Shown piece after piece: positions 1 through 15,000 of a stretch of 64,000 nucleotides of DNA. Positions within the stretch are counted from its first letter, which is position 1, and each line of letters opens with the position of its first letter. The DNA lies in contig NC_092611.1 in the NCBI RefSeq assembly GCF_047663525.1, forward strand, positions 8,159,001 through 8,223,000. Reading direction: 5' to 3'. Under the pieces are notes generated by a model. The model ran no database searches, was not told where the DNA came from, and worked only from the letters and a program-made list of their open reading frames with translations. The stretch comes from Anas platyrhynchos (taxonomy: Eukaryota > Chordata > Aves > Anseriformes > Anatidae). The translations under genes were made by a program, and so were the position numbers.

Positions 1-48
1 TTTCTTTCTTTTCATTCGTCTTGGATTTCTTCTCTTTCTTTTTTGCAG
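1..48 (-). CDS. KMT2A: KMT2A exon 7, first 48 bases (cut by window edge)
   Basis: After the acceptor CTTCGTAG the minus strand encodes AAKKKEKKSKTNEKKE, matching the lysine-rich start of human exon 7 (AVKKKEKKSKTSEKKD). The exon continues beyond base 1. The breakpoint cluster region known from human leukaemia begins after this exon and is not in the window. Confidence 0.88.
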   Translation of the reverse strand, partial: MQKRKRRNPRRMKRKK

Positions 49-3000
49 CTACGAAGAAAAAGCATCAATAAATTAAAGCAGCTATAACTGTGCAACTTCA
101 AATAGTTCACTGCACTTTTAAGATTAGGAAACAAACATTTTGTTTATTCATTCAATTGAAGAAATAACTGTACTCATCCAAAAAAAGTCAGTAATATTAA
201 TGCACTTGTCTTATATTACAACCTGTGTTCTAATATTGTGGGCCTCTATTCTGACAGACTGGTAAGCAAAGTACTTATGTGGTAATGCAGCTTCACAGCT
301 TAACTGTGCAAAAGAGAAAGCAGACTTAGCATAGAAAAGTTTAGGGAATTCAAGACAGCCACCTGGCCACCATCACACTAACATGCAGACCTCCAGAGGT
401 CCAGTCCCAGGATGCAGGGATTTAGCAAAATACATACGATGGCTCACTTAAGCCTGATGTCAGAGACAAGGAAGTGCCAAGAGATTTATCAGCCCCCATG
501 TCGTTCAGAAACATAGAAATATCTGAGAATTGGTTCACCTGAAGTGCTGAGGGGAGACTGATCAGCTATCCGCAGCAGTTCCCTACAAAAGGGAGGAGAA
601 ACTACAATTCTAGTGCTGAAAAAGACAGTTATGGATTACGGACGCTGTCTGTACTCACGTTACTCCTACAACTTTCATGTGACAACAGCAGAACAGACAG
701 GTTCCCTGTTAACATTTAATTTCAGACTAAACTTTCATAGCTCAGTGTAGTTGCAATGACAGCATAAAAAGCAATTTAAGGTATGAACATTTCTTTCTTA
801 TCCTACACTTGAACCAAATCTTTCAGCTTACCTTTAGCTTGCTTCTGGAGATATGCTTTAGAAGGCATCCACTGGAGATTCTGACATTTCCTCATCCTAC
901 AAAGAAAGAATATGTTGTGTAATCACATATTGGAAGAAAAATGCAAGCACAGAGAGAATTCCATAAATATTCAATTTTTTTTTAAGCTATCATCAATACA
1001 CTCCCTTTCTTCAAATTATTTTTCCTATTTTTCTCATGTCTCATTCCAGATGGTTTGCAGTGCTATGCCAGGTTCTTCAAAGTGGGGAGAATAAGTTATA
1101 AGTGAACTTCAGAAAAAGAATGTCATAAAAAGCACACCTTGATTCTAGATATACTCTCCTAAATTAAATTGCTTTTAATTGCGTTTTACTGTGATCCACC
1201 CTCAGCCCAGGCCAAATTCATTCCAGGCCTGCACGAGAGGGTTAAATCTGTTGTTTCCTACCTCAGAATGTGGATGTGCTCATCCTACTCTGCATAGGAA
1301 TTAGCTGAAGAATTTCTCACATGCACAAACTTACTTGCAGCACTGCTTCTTTATATTACGCCCACCAAACTTGGGTTTGTCCAGACAGTTAGTACAGACA
1401 CCACAGTCCTCTGGAACCTGGCAGCCTGAACACTGCCCACAGCGCCTTGACCGTCGTCCCTTCTTCACTGGCGGTTCTTGCTGTGTCTTGTTTCTGGTTA
1501 CCGGCTTAATTGGTTTGATAGGTGGAGCAAGAGGTTCTGCCTCTTCTGAGCCGGCTATTGATGACTTATCTGTCAAAAAAAAAAAAAATAAAAAATCTAA
1601 TGTGAATTTACTGAAGTCATACAACGTTTCAGAAGCATCTAATGAGCTCATGGAATTTATTCTATTAAGTGTAAGTTCATCTGCAGATCCACAGGACCAT
1701 ACAAGCTGTTTGTGTATGTGTACATATCACAATACACACGTGGATATACACAGCCCTAACGCATATCACATAGCACTTTTATAAAAATTCACAATGGTTA
1801 AAAGGATTGACCCTATTTGAGTGGCATTTTAACAAAAAGCCCAGATCAGTTTAACATACTATCCCCTGTTAATTGCTTGATGTCCTCATCTTTACAGGTT
1901 CAGATGTAGCCATAATTATTAGAGATGCCACTAACCCAAGTAGTCAACAGAGCAGACCTTCTGTGAATCCACAAGTGAAAACTGGAAGACTTAACCTACC
2001 GTCATTCCCCATGGAAGACAGTATCTTCTCTCGCTCTTCCCATGGTAAGGCACTCAGAGTGGGCATGTCGTCAGGAAACACGGCTCGCTTACGACCCAGT
2101 GCAACAGCTGCTCTCCTGCAAACATGTTTTATTCGTGGTCCTCGGACTGACGTTTCTGATGAATCGCTCTCTTGTCCCTAGATTTCAGAAGAGGAAAACA
2201 GACAGTATTCCTAAGAGATGTACAAAAACAAGACCAGGGGACAAAAGCTTAAGAATTCTTTATTTAAAATATGCACTAATTTTTAACACTAACATTATCT
2301 GGAAAAGTGAACAAAGAAAATCCTCCCTGAAAGTGTATTTCTATCAGAAAACATCTACCTTTCCAACAGCTAAAAAGGACTGCAGAAGACAGTGGTTTTG
2401 GGGTGGGGGAAATGGGGAGAGGGAAGAGAAGCCAGCAGTAGGAAGCAGTCCTCCAAGCAGATGCAAAACCCCAATGTATTTTACTCCTTCCCATAAGTAA
2501 CAGATCAGATCATCATAGGGTAAAGTCAAAAGAGAGAGAGAGACCAAGATCAACTCATCTTTAGAAAGACTATTGCAGTTTGCTAGAACCATAGCAAACC
2601 TTAAAAAAGGCCTATTACCCTTGATGCTTACTTTGCTTAGATTTACACAGAGAAACCGAATAAACAGTTCCACTGCACTGTTCTCTAAAAATGCACACAG
2701 CTCCCCCTTGAACTGACTATGCAGTAGCTTTCTCTCCCCCTCAACTTCTGCCCATGCCTTCTCATTTTTGTATCATTTACCATCTGTTGCACTAATGGCT
2801 ACTTAGCTTGGCATATTAACTCTTCACATTCACGATATGAAAGATACGTGTGACTGTCAGTGCAAATTCAAAGGGAGATGCCCTCTGGAAAAAAAAAAGG
2901 GGGAAAAAATACCTGTGCTTTTGGCTGATCTGCTTGTTTGAGGGACTTGCTCTTCTCAATCTTGTACAGCTGGGCTTTTGCTTTTTTCAGAAGACTGGCT

Positions 3001-6000
3001 ACCCTTTTGTCAGTCATCGGCAGTTTGTCTGCTTGAGCCAACATAGAGCTGATGGAGGAAGCGGAATGTTTAACAGTGCTTGATGAAGGAGTAGAGAGAC
3101 GCAGAGCTTTTTCTTTCTCCAAAGATGGCACAGTGGGGCTGAGGTCCAGATCTGATTTGTCCAACCCCCCTCTACCTTTCTTGGATGTTTTGGTTTTGAT
3201 GGCTGTTGTATCTACCAGAGCAGCAGTGGAAACATCTGCCACGGGATCTATTGCTGTAGACTTCCTCCGCCCGGCAGTTTTTTTTGCAGAAGATGATGCT
3301 GCAACATCTTCACTGACAACTTTTTCTTTGGGCATTTTACCTACAGGAAACAAAGCAGAGCTACTCTGAATTTCTGACCCTTTTCTCCTTTTCTCTTTCC
3401 TTGACTCCCGTTTGTTCTCCTTCTCTCTCTCTCTGTCTTTCTCTCTGCTCTTGTCCTTCTCCACACTTTTATCAGCGTCTTTATCTTTGGACAGTTCCTC
3501 TGTCGCCCTGTCTTTGTTTCTGCCTCTCTCTGTCTGGGGACTTGGAGTGAACCAAGGAAAGAGAGGAGCAGGACTACTAGATGAGAAAGGCTCTGCTGGA
3601 GTGCTAGTCTGCTTCCTTTGTCTCTGGCTTCTTTCTGCTGATTCCCCAGACTGCGTTAGGGAATGGGAAGGAAAAGTAAAAGTTGAATTTAAGGCACTAG
3701 TGGCAAGAGAACTAACAGAAATGCTAGTTAATGAGGAAGATACAGAAGACTGTGGGGTGAGAGTTGTCAGGTCAGAGGTACTAAGTCTCCCACTTCTTGT
3801 CCTCATGGAGTGCGAAGGAGATCTGGGTTCTGAGCGGATAGGGCTAAACACTTTTCTCTTTCGTTTCCTAGAAGAGACACCTGTTGCAGCGGTTCCTGTA
3901 GTGGTTCGACCAACCGACGAGGGCAAAGTTACAGATTCAAAGATTCTGGAGTGGGCCTCGCTTGGAGTGAATCTCGGAGCTCTCAGCAGAGGACTTCTCT
4001 TGTGCATATCAAATCTTGTTCCAGAATGAAGAGAAAACAGCCGTGCTGGAGCTGTAGCACCTGGTGTTGAGAAGCCAGATGCAAAGCCAACATCCTCCGG
4101 TGTTAGTGGTGGGGGTCTGAAGTTATCAAAGATTGGTTTGCGAATAAGACCCTCTTTGGCATATTTTGCTGATGAGAAGTACTGTGGTTCTGACCTGGAA
4201 TGCTTTAGAGAAGTCCACCTAAACGTTGGCTCTCGCAGAATTGATTTCCGTTTCTCTTGCATTGGTGCAGCAGACGTAGGAAGAAAGGGGGAGGCTAACG
4301 GTATGGTAGGAGGCATGAGCCAAGGAGTACGGTCTGAGATGCTGGAAGCGGGCTGTAGTGGTGGGGGAGGAGTGAGCAGAGGGGGAGGAGGAGAGGACGA
4401 CGACTGCTGCTGCGGCACACTTGGCAAGGCTGAGAGTTTTTTAGCAGTCCTCTGGCCAAAACTTCTTTCCGTTATCGAAAACCTTCTGTTTCTCCTATCA
4501 CTGTTATCATTCTCAGGGGACTGAGAAACAGGCAGAGGTGTGTGAACTTCTGGAGTATTACTTCGTTCCTCAGAAAGCGTCTGCATCTCCTCAGAAGCCT
4601 GAGAGTCTGTAGATGTATCAACGCTAGGGCTGCTGGACCGTGAGGAATCTGAAGACATCTGAGATGAATGCTGAGAAGCAGCACTGGATTTTTCACTGGA
4701 TCCGCAAGAAGTAGCGCTGAACCTGCTGTTTGGTGTGGATTCTAGTCTGGATATTTTAATAGGAGGGTCATAGTCTTCATCTTCAATGAACCGTTTGGGC
4801 GTTTTAATAATCCGTGAAGAGATAGCGCTTACGACCGGCATAATGAACTGTCGGATATTTTTAAGCTGGGTTCTCCCCTTTCTGCCCTGCAGTTTGGCTG
4901 CTTCTTTCTCAATCTTTTTTTGCGCCCCCTTCTTAGCCCTCTGCAAGAGTTGCTTAGCAATTGTTGCATCCGTCCTTTTTGTAGAAGGTATAATCCTAAC
5001 AGGCTTAATCCTGCGCGGACTCTGTCTGACAGCAGTCTTTTCTTCCTTTGTGAGAGGTGGTGTGCCATCCTTTTCTTTACGTATCCTTTGGGGTTTCTCC
5101 AGCTGTGAATTTATGACTAAGGTTGAGGAAGTCTTTAAACGTTCAGAAGACGGTGGCCTTCCTCTCCTGCGCACAATCTGAACGCTTTTCCTCCCGATCT
5201 GAAGTTTTGCCCCAGGCTTAAATTTAGACTTTAGTGGAGAGAGTTTACTAGTTCTTAATTTCTTAATTTTAGTTGCTTGCTGAAACGTAGTGGATGGCGA
5301 CCTTTTGATCTTTTTCAGACTCTCTTTTTCTTCTTTGCTTCCCTTCTGAATATCTGATGTGCCTTTGACTTGTGACAATTTGAACTTCACGCTAGTAAGT
5401 GTTGGAGGTCTTCCTCGTCTTTTTTCCCCACTTTTCAATTCCTTCTTCTTTACTTTCTCCATGGGTGTGGTTTCAGACTTGCTTGAAGGGGAACACACTG
5501 ATGAAGAGTCTGATAGTACAGCTGAACTTCGGTCAGAACTGCTCCGGGGCCTCCCACGAGGTTTTCGTGGACTAGATTTAACTACGAGGGAAGTAGAGAA
5601 TGGAGAGGACCCATTAAATTTCTCTAAGTGTTGGCTCAGCTTTATCCAGGTCACACAAGTATTTACTCTGCATAAATCATGACTCACATAAATTGCCGAA
5701 AACTTTTCAGTTCATTAACAAACAAAAATTTTATCCATCCATGTAAAGACCTCCTTCACAAGCCTCTTCTCATAAAAAAGATTTAGATATTTTTTTTTTT
5801 AAAATGCAAGCCTGCCTTTCTACAACAACCATATATGCCATTGCACAAAACCACCATCAATACAATGGCAAAAGAGAATGGTAATTCATAAGCAGATTTG
5901 TAACGTTTCAAATGCACTAAAAATTTATTTTAAACAAAACAAAACGGATCACAGTTAAAAGGAAAAAAAAAGTCCCTCTTCACTAGTGCCATCCATCTAA

Positions 6001-9000
6001 TGGATAAGTCAGTAAGGCAAGAACAACATACAAGGGGAAGTTGATGTAAGGTATCTTACTAAAAAAAATGGTTTTAGTTCTGAAATACATTTAGCATTCA
6101 GGACTGCACTTGGAAGGATCAAGCAGATGTGCATGCCTTAATTACTCACCTCTACCAATGCATTTCAATCCATACCCACCAACCCAGCTATTCCAGTTCT
6201 GGGTCTTCACACAGCTCTGACAATGTACTTCATTCTTCATCTGAAACACCCTATTAGTATGGCTTTCCACAACAGAACTTGCTGGCAAGGCCAAACCAAG
6301 TAGAGTATTGTGGTGAGAGCATTTATTGACAAGAATCTAAATCAAAACCAAACTCGTTTGTGTGCATCCCGTCATGCTTTGATCCTACATTTAGAAAGTT
6401 TCTTGAAAAAAAAAAATACAAGAACTTAACTATAGCTTATCCTTAAGCATTCTGTATTTGTTTTGTAAAAAAAAAAAATAATAAAAAATTGAAGGTTCCA
6501 GTTACAGGAGATGAGTTTATTGAAAAATATTAAAATGTTCTACATGGGATTTTTTATTACTGTTTCTTGAGATTAAATTGTTCCAACTGCATCTTAGATG
6601 GAATTTTGTAAAGAAATGTTTACTTTTGCACCTCGTGACTACTTCTGTCTACCCATAGCTGAAAACATTCCTGAAACTAGATCCTAACCATTACAATAAC
6701 TGCCTCTTTAAAACACTGACTTCAGGCTTCAGATACCAATTTCATCAGTATAACTCTTTTTACTCAACGTTTCCCTGTTCCGCAACAGATCAGATCGAAA
6801 AACACCACAATGACAGCATCCAAAGCTAAGCTGAATCCAAAGTGTGGTTATGGCCTTGATGGTGGATGAGATTTGAAACAACAAACAGGAAAGACATGAC
6901 AAAACCACCACAAAGCAGCACACTCAGACAACATCCGTTCCTGCTGCATGCACATACCTGTGGGGGACCTGGTGGGACTTTGTACTTTGACTTCTTCATC
7001 TGAACCAAAACCTAGGAACTGTTCATCCTGCAACAGAGAAGTAGATGGAAATTTGAGGATGTGGATGTTAACATTTAAACACACTTAACCGTTATCAAGG
7101 CATGAAGATTTTCTCTCCCCAGGTAACGTACCCACATTTGTTCTTCAAGCAAACAATTACTAAAAAGGAAATACCACTTTTCTTTATAGATATATCAATA
7201 TGTATGTATTTGTATACATAAACAAAGCAGTTATAGTTTACAACTAGACAATGAGGAGGAATTTTGGGGAAAGAGAGGGCAAGTACCTATGAAAACAATC
7301 CTTTAATGCCTGCTCGTATCAAAGCACCAAGGACAGATCACTCCATGGGCTAGCAGTCAAAGTACCCTAAGGAGCTACTTGAGCTAAACAAACAAACAAG
7401 CAAACAGCCAGCACACATCTCTGTGTTTATTTTTGTAGTACCACGGTAGAATAACTTCTTCCAAACTCATTTAAGAGATCGGAGGAGGCCCAGCAGCAGC
7501 CGAGGTCTCTAAGTAAGCCCAAGTGCCTCGGAGGTTCGGCAGGGCCTCTGCTCCCTGCAGCCTCTCCCTGCAGGCCTTGCCCCTGCTCCCAGAGCCAACA
7601 GCAGTGCTCACAGCCTCTGCAAGGAAGCGTACAGTTTTGGGGCCTCTTCCTTCTATTTTAAAGTTTTTTTTTTTAAACCTGACAGAGATGACAGAAATTT
7701 TGAAGACTCAGGAATAAAACCATTACAACAAGCGCTGTAAGAAGGCCAGGTGCAGGTTACGAACAAAGGAACACCGACCTGAGGCGCGACACAACTAGGA
7801 AACAAACTCAGGCTAGAAAACATCGATTTTTGAAGTGACAGCTGATTTATGAAATGACATTTTTTGATGTAGCAAAACCCATCAATACTCCGATTTGATG
7901 CTAAGGGCGCTCTGTGCAGATTAAGCCATTTTTTCCAGGGAGCATGCAAAAGCATAAAACCTCATGCTGTGCCACCAAACCCTGTGACAACCCATTTTGA
8001 TTACAACCCAGGTTTCCTGATGCACTTTCACCTCAAGCAGCTACGTTCTCCGTTCTTAAATTCCCTCTCTTCTCAGAGGTCGGCCACGCCACTTGTTGCT
8101 CGCTCCTTTAAAGCACCGCACGCCCCGGCTGCGTGCTCGGAAGCGGCTCCCTGCTCTGCTGTGGAGGTGCCACGGCTCGGCTGCACGCCGCCTGTAACAC
8201 CCGGCTGAGAAGGGAGCCGTGGCTGAAGGCTGCCAAGCGCATGCTCCACGCTGCACGCCCAGCGCCGCTCCCACAGCACGTGGGCGCGCGGCGAGATGTA
8301 AACAGCGTGCGCAGGGCTGCGGCCGGGGAAGGGGCCTGGCGCCAGCAGAGGGGATGCTGCTTGCTGAGATATCAGGCTGAAATGCTCTTCACAGCGAGGC
8401 AGAGAAGGCAGGCAGAGAAGCCGCAGGCTGCGTGGGCACAGAGAGGTTCAGAAGGGTATCGGGAACGGCCGCCCACCCTGAGCGATTTTTTCCGCATTAG
8501 GCTACCAAGAGGGGTACCTGCAGAGCTCTCAAAGACACAACGCGAATATCGTGCATCTTAGGCATGGGGAAAGGCCAAATCTTCATACAAATAACGCTTA
8601 CTTGTGTGTGTATGAGCACGCTTTCCCCAGGAAAACAAAATTCAATGCCACAAGCAGGAGATTGTTAAAGCAACAGCCTCCCGAACAAGAGCTGGGAAGA
8701 ATACCTCAGCTCTAGTTGCAGACGTCAGAGCAAGGAGTGTGCTGCATGGCAGTGCTGAGCTGCCCAAGAGCAGTGCTGCTCCAGGAGACCGAGCTGCAGA
8801 TCTCTGAAATCCTGGTTCAGTCCCTGCCCTCTGTGCCACACCATTCTCCCTTCAGAGTTCAGCCATCGGCACCCCGTTCCTGACCTTGTGATGGGTTTCA
8901 CCCTCCTCCTTTTCTTCCTCTTACATCTCTGTTAAATTAACTGTCTCTCCCACTACTAAATCTTTGTATTATTTCTTCCTTGTCCTCCTGTTTCTCAGCA

Positions 9001-12000
9001 GAGTACCCAGCGATGCTCCATGCTGCCTGCAGTGCTCTTTCTGCCACCAAGTCCCAGCCACCAGCACTGCTCCCCCACCCGCTCCCACCCCCAGCCAGCA
9101 GCGCTCACCGTGCACCTACCTGGCCTGCTCTGTATTTTACCTGTTTGCATCCTGCTCACCTGAAACCTTATCTGCCTCCTCACGGACTAAGACAGACACG
9201 CACTCGAGCTAGGGAGGAAGTATGAGAAACAAGCAGACAGCTACAGGCTCCGGAGCAGAGAGTGCTCTTCACAGAGCCAAACTTAAATTTAGAGAAAATG
9301 CATCTCCTTGCTGAGAGGAAGGCTAACAATAACTATTGATCCTATAGGCCACTTGGTGGAAAAGATAGCAACGATTTCTTTCCATGGAACAATTCAGTTT
9401 GAAGGCTCAGCTCCAGTTGAACACCCCCCAATGCTTCATTCACTGGCTGCACGGGAACGGTGCTGAGCAGCTCTGGTTCCAGACGCACAGTGCAGCGGGG
9501 GGAAGGAAGGCACACGTCTACAGGAACTGACCCCTCACCTCTGCAGGAACTCACCCCTCACCTCTGCAGCTCCAGCCTAGTCACCAAAGGCAGATCTGCT
9601 CTCATCACATCTCCAACAGACCGTTTAAAATACACGACACCATGTATCTGTGGATATATATTGGTGTTTTTCCCCAGAAGAGTAACAGATGCAAAGACTT
9701 CGCAAGACTGGATTACTTGCCTATCCCTGCTGAGAGAGGCAAGTTTAACTTCAATTAGAATAATACCTCGCTCCAAGACCAGTTAGTGGCACTCGACCTC
9801 CATGTGTATGACACATCTGCTGGTGGTGAACTATTGCAAACCTCAGGAAGCAAAAATGGAGATGCCCCTAACATTAAATGCAGTCTCTAGGTACTTAAAA
9901 CTTGCAGCTTTTATAGAACAGCGAGAACCACATCGTGATCAGACACAAAACACTACTGAAACTGGAAAAAGCCGTTCTATAAAACCAGCCTTAGTGGAGC
10001 CGTGTGTGACCTGCCTGCTACAGAGCACCAAGGGACACAGCTCCTAGCACTGAGGGCAACCCCTCTGCTTCAGGTTTCCGTGGGTGGTGGCACTAAGAGC
10101 CCTAACATGGGAAGAAAGTTTGTCACAGCCTTACAAACACAAAACTTTTACAAGCTTGCAATTAAAACCAACCTCCCTTGCAGTAACAAAGTTGCAGAGG
10201 TGTTAGCTCCCAGCAATAAGATAAAAGAGCTGTCCAAGAGTCCTGAACTGCACCTGCCGCTACATTACTGTAGCTGCTAGGAATGCCTTCGTAAAAAAAA
10301 AAACTAAAAATTTGGGACCCTATTATTTTGTCTGAGGCTATTAAACCAGCCTGCTCTATTTATGCCCTAACCCACAGCTGGAACCTGCGTTATTCTCAAG
10401 CTGATCACTGTGGGTCCCTTCCAACTCCAGCTATTCCATGACTGTTAACTTACTTTTCCAATGGGATTGATGAACAGATCGATAAATAAATAGATTTTAA
10501 AAAATGAATTCCTTTGGCTTCATTTCCAGCGAGAAGCAGCCAGAGCTGTACGTCATTCAGGTTTGTTCCGTGCTGCTCCTGCCTGTATCACCGAGCTCAG
10601 CACAGCACTTCTCACAGCCTGGGCTGATGGCCTTGTAGCTTGGCAGAACGATGAGTGAGTGAGAAGGCCCCAACACCAGCATGCACGGGCAAGGCTCAGC
10701 CACCCCGTTGGCCGGTCCGAAGTCAAAATTCAATTCTGGGGCAAACGAAGCAGGAACGGGCACTCCAGTTTTTCAGAAGTCGCCATGAAGCACGACAGAT
10801 GGGGAGTGATTAAAAACCATCATGGGTTTGAACATGACCTCATTTACCTGGGAAAGAATAATGCAGCACCAAAAGGTCGCTGGGGATTATAAATCAAGGC
10901 AAGGCTCGCCTCTCGGGCAAGGCACCAAGCCTTGCTGAGCAGGCCCCACAGTACCACTACTGCCACTGCCTAGTGCCTGGAAACATCTCACACATGCACA
11001 AACAGCTTCAACAACAGCAAACTTTGTATTACTGAAGTATCTCAAAGGCTGGGCTACGTTTTCTGGCTCATTTCAATGAAAAAAAGTTCACATCACATTG
11101 AAAAAAAGATCACTTCTTTTGTGATCCCTTTTGCAGCATCCCTAGCTTGATGCCTAGGAACTCACCCGCTGCTGTGCAGGGGGCTGAACTGGGGGCTGAA
11201 CCCTGACAACTTCCACACTGACAGGAAAACGCAGCGAGGGAAAAGCCTCGGGGGCTTGTGTAGCGCGGTCACCTAGCATTCAAAGCTTTCAGCTGCCCAA
11301 GAAGCATCCCACTTGTCCTTCACTCAGTGGCCCCCAGTGCTGAACAGAGAGGCCAGGTGCAGCATCTCCCCGCTGAGTCCCTTTGCCTGCCCCTTCCCAA
11401 CCAACCCTCAGCCTAGGGAGGAGGTGGGGGTGCCTTGCAGGAGGTGCCGCATGCATTTTACTCGGGTAAATCCAACTTTACGTTCCCTGGCGTGCGGGCA
11501 CAGCAGAGGAGCACCTGCCTGCTTGTGGAAGCCAGCAGCACTGCTCCCGTGCACTCAGCCCGTCAGGAGGATGAGGATGCAGCCTCCACAGGGAAGAACT
11601 TGAAAGCCAGCTGAGCAAGCTGAAGGATGAACAACTGACTGAGACACCCAGACTTTTTTTCATTTCCTCCACATGTGATGCAGTAAAATCTATAGGATGG
11701 CACTTCAATTACGATGACTAATAATAATAATACCACCACCAATAATAACGATAATAGCAAAAGAGCAGCGCAACATAATCCTGAAAGAATCTGCCCTGTG
11801 AATTTTCCAATTGAAGGCAGAGCGATGTCCAAAAGCACCTGGAGCAAAGGGGTGGGTGTGCACTGCTGCTCCATCCGAGGCTGCCTTACCTGCTGTGAGG
11901 AGTGAAACCACCTTGATCCTCAATTCACAGCTCAAACACCCAGGCGGCTTTGCAGCGACCATTCAACATCAAATTAGGAAAGGGAATTCCGAGGCAGACA

Positions 12001-15000
12001 GAATTTTAATGCCCTCGTGAAAAATAACTCATCTCCACGCTCAGCTCCAGCGTTAAGCGAGGCAGGGAGGCGGCAGCCACTCCTCCCAGCACGTGGAACT
12101 GGTGCTGTTTCAAAACAAGGCGGCCACCAGCGAACATCCAGGGCTAACAGCTGCTTCATAAAGGAGCCTGGTCCATGGGCAATGGCAGCAGTGCTATGAG
12201 GGACGCCGTCAGTGCTGCTGTATGGCACCTCAGCCCCAAGGCTCTGCAGCTCGGCGCTGACTTTTGGCCTGATGCAGGTTTCTGAGGGGAAGTGTCACCG
12301 CACACCTGACAGCACGATAACCGTGCCAAAGCTCCGGTGAGACTGCCGGGATGGGCAGGGAGCTCTGAAATGACAGCTGCACCAGGCAGACAGCACCTCC
12401 AGACTTCCCTCGTCACAAAATGCACACAAGTCAGGGAAACACCATCAAATTCCCCTTATCGCTTAGGCATCACTCCCACCATGCAGAAGGATAACACCAC
12501 ACCAGTGCCGCCGTTCTCAAGCAGTTATAGTTTAACTAAGCACAAAATCCCCCCCGCCGGCTCCTGCCATGCCAAAATCAAACACCATAATGCTGCTCCC
12601 TTAACGCTAGCTGGTTTCAAGATAACTCAGTGAAAAACTGAACTAAAACAGAAGTACTCGTACAAAATCATCAAAAATCTGGGGGATATGCAGTGACATG
12701 CCCAAATTCTGATACTTCTGTATTAGAAATCAAGCCCACTACATTCTGCAAAATGTCCAGGGAGACGTTTTGCAGAATTTCCCCAGCAATGGGAAAACTG
12801 AGCCAATGAGACACCCCAATGCTCAAGAGCAGCTGCTCCTGGTCCATCCCAACATGAGGAAACTGCAACTTCACAGCAGGAAAAGGGATGCTGGGTCTGC
12901 TCCTTCCCTGCCCACGAGCAGTGAGATCAGTATCAACCTACAGACAACAAGCCACTGAGCTTATTTCCCACTGTATGTAATAATTGACAGGTTTTAATAG
13001 CTAAATAGAAAACCTAAAAAGATCTTCAGATCCAAGAGATATTTCCTTCCTTCATTAGCTGCTGGTGCCAAGAATGTATTTCAGCTATTTTGAAGCAAAG
13101 ATGCCCTAAAAGCAAAACTGCCATAGATCTTTCAAAGATGCCTTAGACTTTTGAGATGCAAAGGCATGCTTTAAGGCAAATGCAATGGGAGCAACAACAA
13201 AAAAATAATAAAGAAAGATCCAGTGTTATCCAAAAAAAAAGGAAAGAAAAGAAACACAACAGGTTGCTGACCACCGCCCCCCCTCAAAAAAAAAAAAAAA
13301 AAAAAACAACAACAACACCAAAAAGGACAAAAAACCAAACACAACCTTTTCAAGTTGTTAACTCTGTGGTCAGATGCATTAGTGAGGTTTCAGTCATTGC
13401 TGCCACTGAACTACCTGAGGAGACACTAACTTCTTTCAAATGGGCACAGCAAATCCCATTCAGCCTGGGCTATGATAAGCAGAGCAGTTTACAAATACAG
13501 TAAACAACCATCTTCAAGGTGTTTGTATTAAACAAAAGGGATGCTAGCAGGCAGCCCGAGCTGAAGCTGTAACTACCGTGTTCATTAAGTTAGCAGCGTT
13601 CCCAGATCAGCTCTAAGTTTGTAAATCCAGCCCGCCCCAAGAATCGCCGCTGCTGGACCAGGAACTCTGCAGCTTGGAGATGCTTGAGCTCAGCTGAGCT
13701 CCACTTCACCTTACCTACCAAAAACAAGCCCAGAAGTAAACAATATTCTTGTACATGCCTTCATAACCTCCCATATCATCAGCGATGAAAAAGGAAAGCG
13801 ACTGCTTCTTAAAAGGGTGACAGATCCACAAAACACAGCCTCGCACGCTCTGCACCTGACAGTCCGCCTTTAAAGCGGAGACAGAAGGAGCCCTTCAGCA
13901 CCAAAACCCCTTTCCTCTTACAAAGGAACCGGAGGATCTTCCTGTCAGAGCAAGGACCCGGCTGGCAAGCGCTGCGAAAGGAGAAGCGCGGGCCGGGAGC
14001 GCTGCAGCGCGTAGCGAGCAGCACGGCCCCATCATGTCTGCCCTGCTCTGGCAGCGGGTGGGCTGGCGTTACTCCTGCTCTGTCTGCCTGCCTGCTCGAG
14101 GAAGGCTTCGAAAATGAAGGCAGGAAGGAGAACGGCTCAGAAAAATTAAAAAAAATAAAAAATTAAAAAAAAAAAGGGGGAGGAAAACAAAACCCCAAAG
14201 CGGCAGCACCGCGAAACGCGCATCCTGGGGTGGCGAGGGGGAGGGCTGGGGAGCACCGGGAGGGCCCGAGCTCGCAGCCCCGGTGGCTGCCACCCCCCCG
14301 GTGCCCCCCTCCGGGCTCCGTCTGCTCCCGGTGGAGGCCGGGGCGGAGCCCTCGGAGCATCCTTCCGGAGGGGGGTGGGGGGGGGGGGCGCAGGTGCCGC
14401 GCAACGCCCGGGGCTCGCCTCACCCCCGCCCCCGTTCTTCTCATTCCCGTTCCCGGGAGGAGCAGCGCAGCCCCTCGCCCACCTCTCCCCCCCCTCACCC
14501 TCCTGGGGCTGCCTCCGAGGCTCGCTCCCCTCCCGGCCTCGTCGCCAGGCGGCTGCTGGAGGAGGCGATGTCGGTGGGGAGGACACCGGCGGCAAGTCGC
14601 GTGCGCGGGGAGGGACCGCGGAGGAGGGCGGAGGAGGAGGGGGGGGGGGGGGCGGCGGGCACCCAGCCCCCAGCCCCCCCCCACCTCCCCACCACCACCA
14701 CCCCCGGCGGGCTCCCGGCCCCTTTGTGCACTCCCCAGGCACGGCACGGAGCGGTGGCAGCGGTAGGTGTGTCCGGAGGGGGCCGCGCGGCCAGGGGGGG
14801 GTGTGCCCGGAGCGGGGCGGAGCGGGGCTGTGGCGGAGCGGGCCCCGCGCTCCGGGCCGCGCCGCGCCCTCCTCTCCCTTCCCTTCCCTTCCCTCCCTTC
14901 CCTCCCTCCCGGCCCCGCTCACCTCTCCGCTGCCCGCCTCGGCCCCGCAGGCCGCGCGGAAGCGCCTCAGGTTGATGCCGATGGCGGCCGAGACCTGCAG

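Larger units (their letters stand above)
7028..14922 (-). other. KMT2A intron 1
   Basis: This intron is 7.9 kb. It holds a CpG-rich patch (about 8080-8490), a short CR1-like relic (10400-10445), an AAT-type trinucleotide stretch (11719-11760), an A-run of about 20 bases (13287-13306), and the GC-rich 3' half of the promoter CpG island from about 14200 on. The many open frames here are short or purely compositional, and I could not assign any of them to a gene. Confidence 0.75.

Noticed and set aside
385-415. Possible second CR1 relic (GACCTCCAGAGGTCC)
   Set aside because: Only about 20 bases fit and the following CCTTCCAACC is degraded, so chance similarity cannot be excluded.
3052-5682. Several plus-strand open frames opposite KMT2A exon 3
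   Set aside because: They are antisense shadows of the conserved exon, without any family similarity of their own.
11719-11760. AAT trinucleotide stretch as a functional element
   Set aside because: An imperfect intronic microsatellite with no other support.
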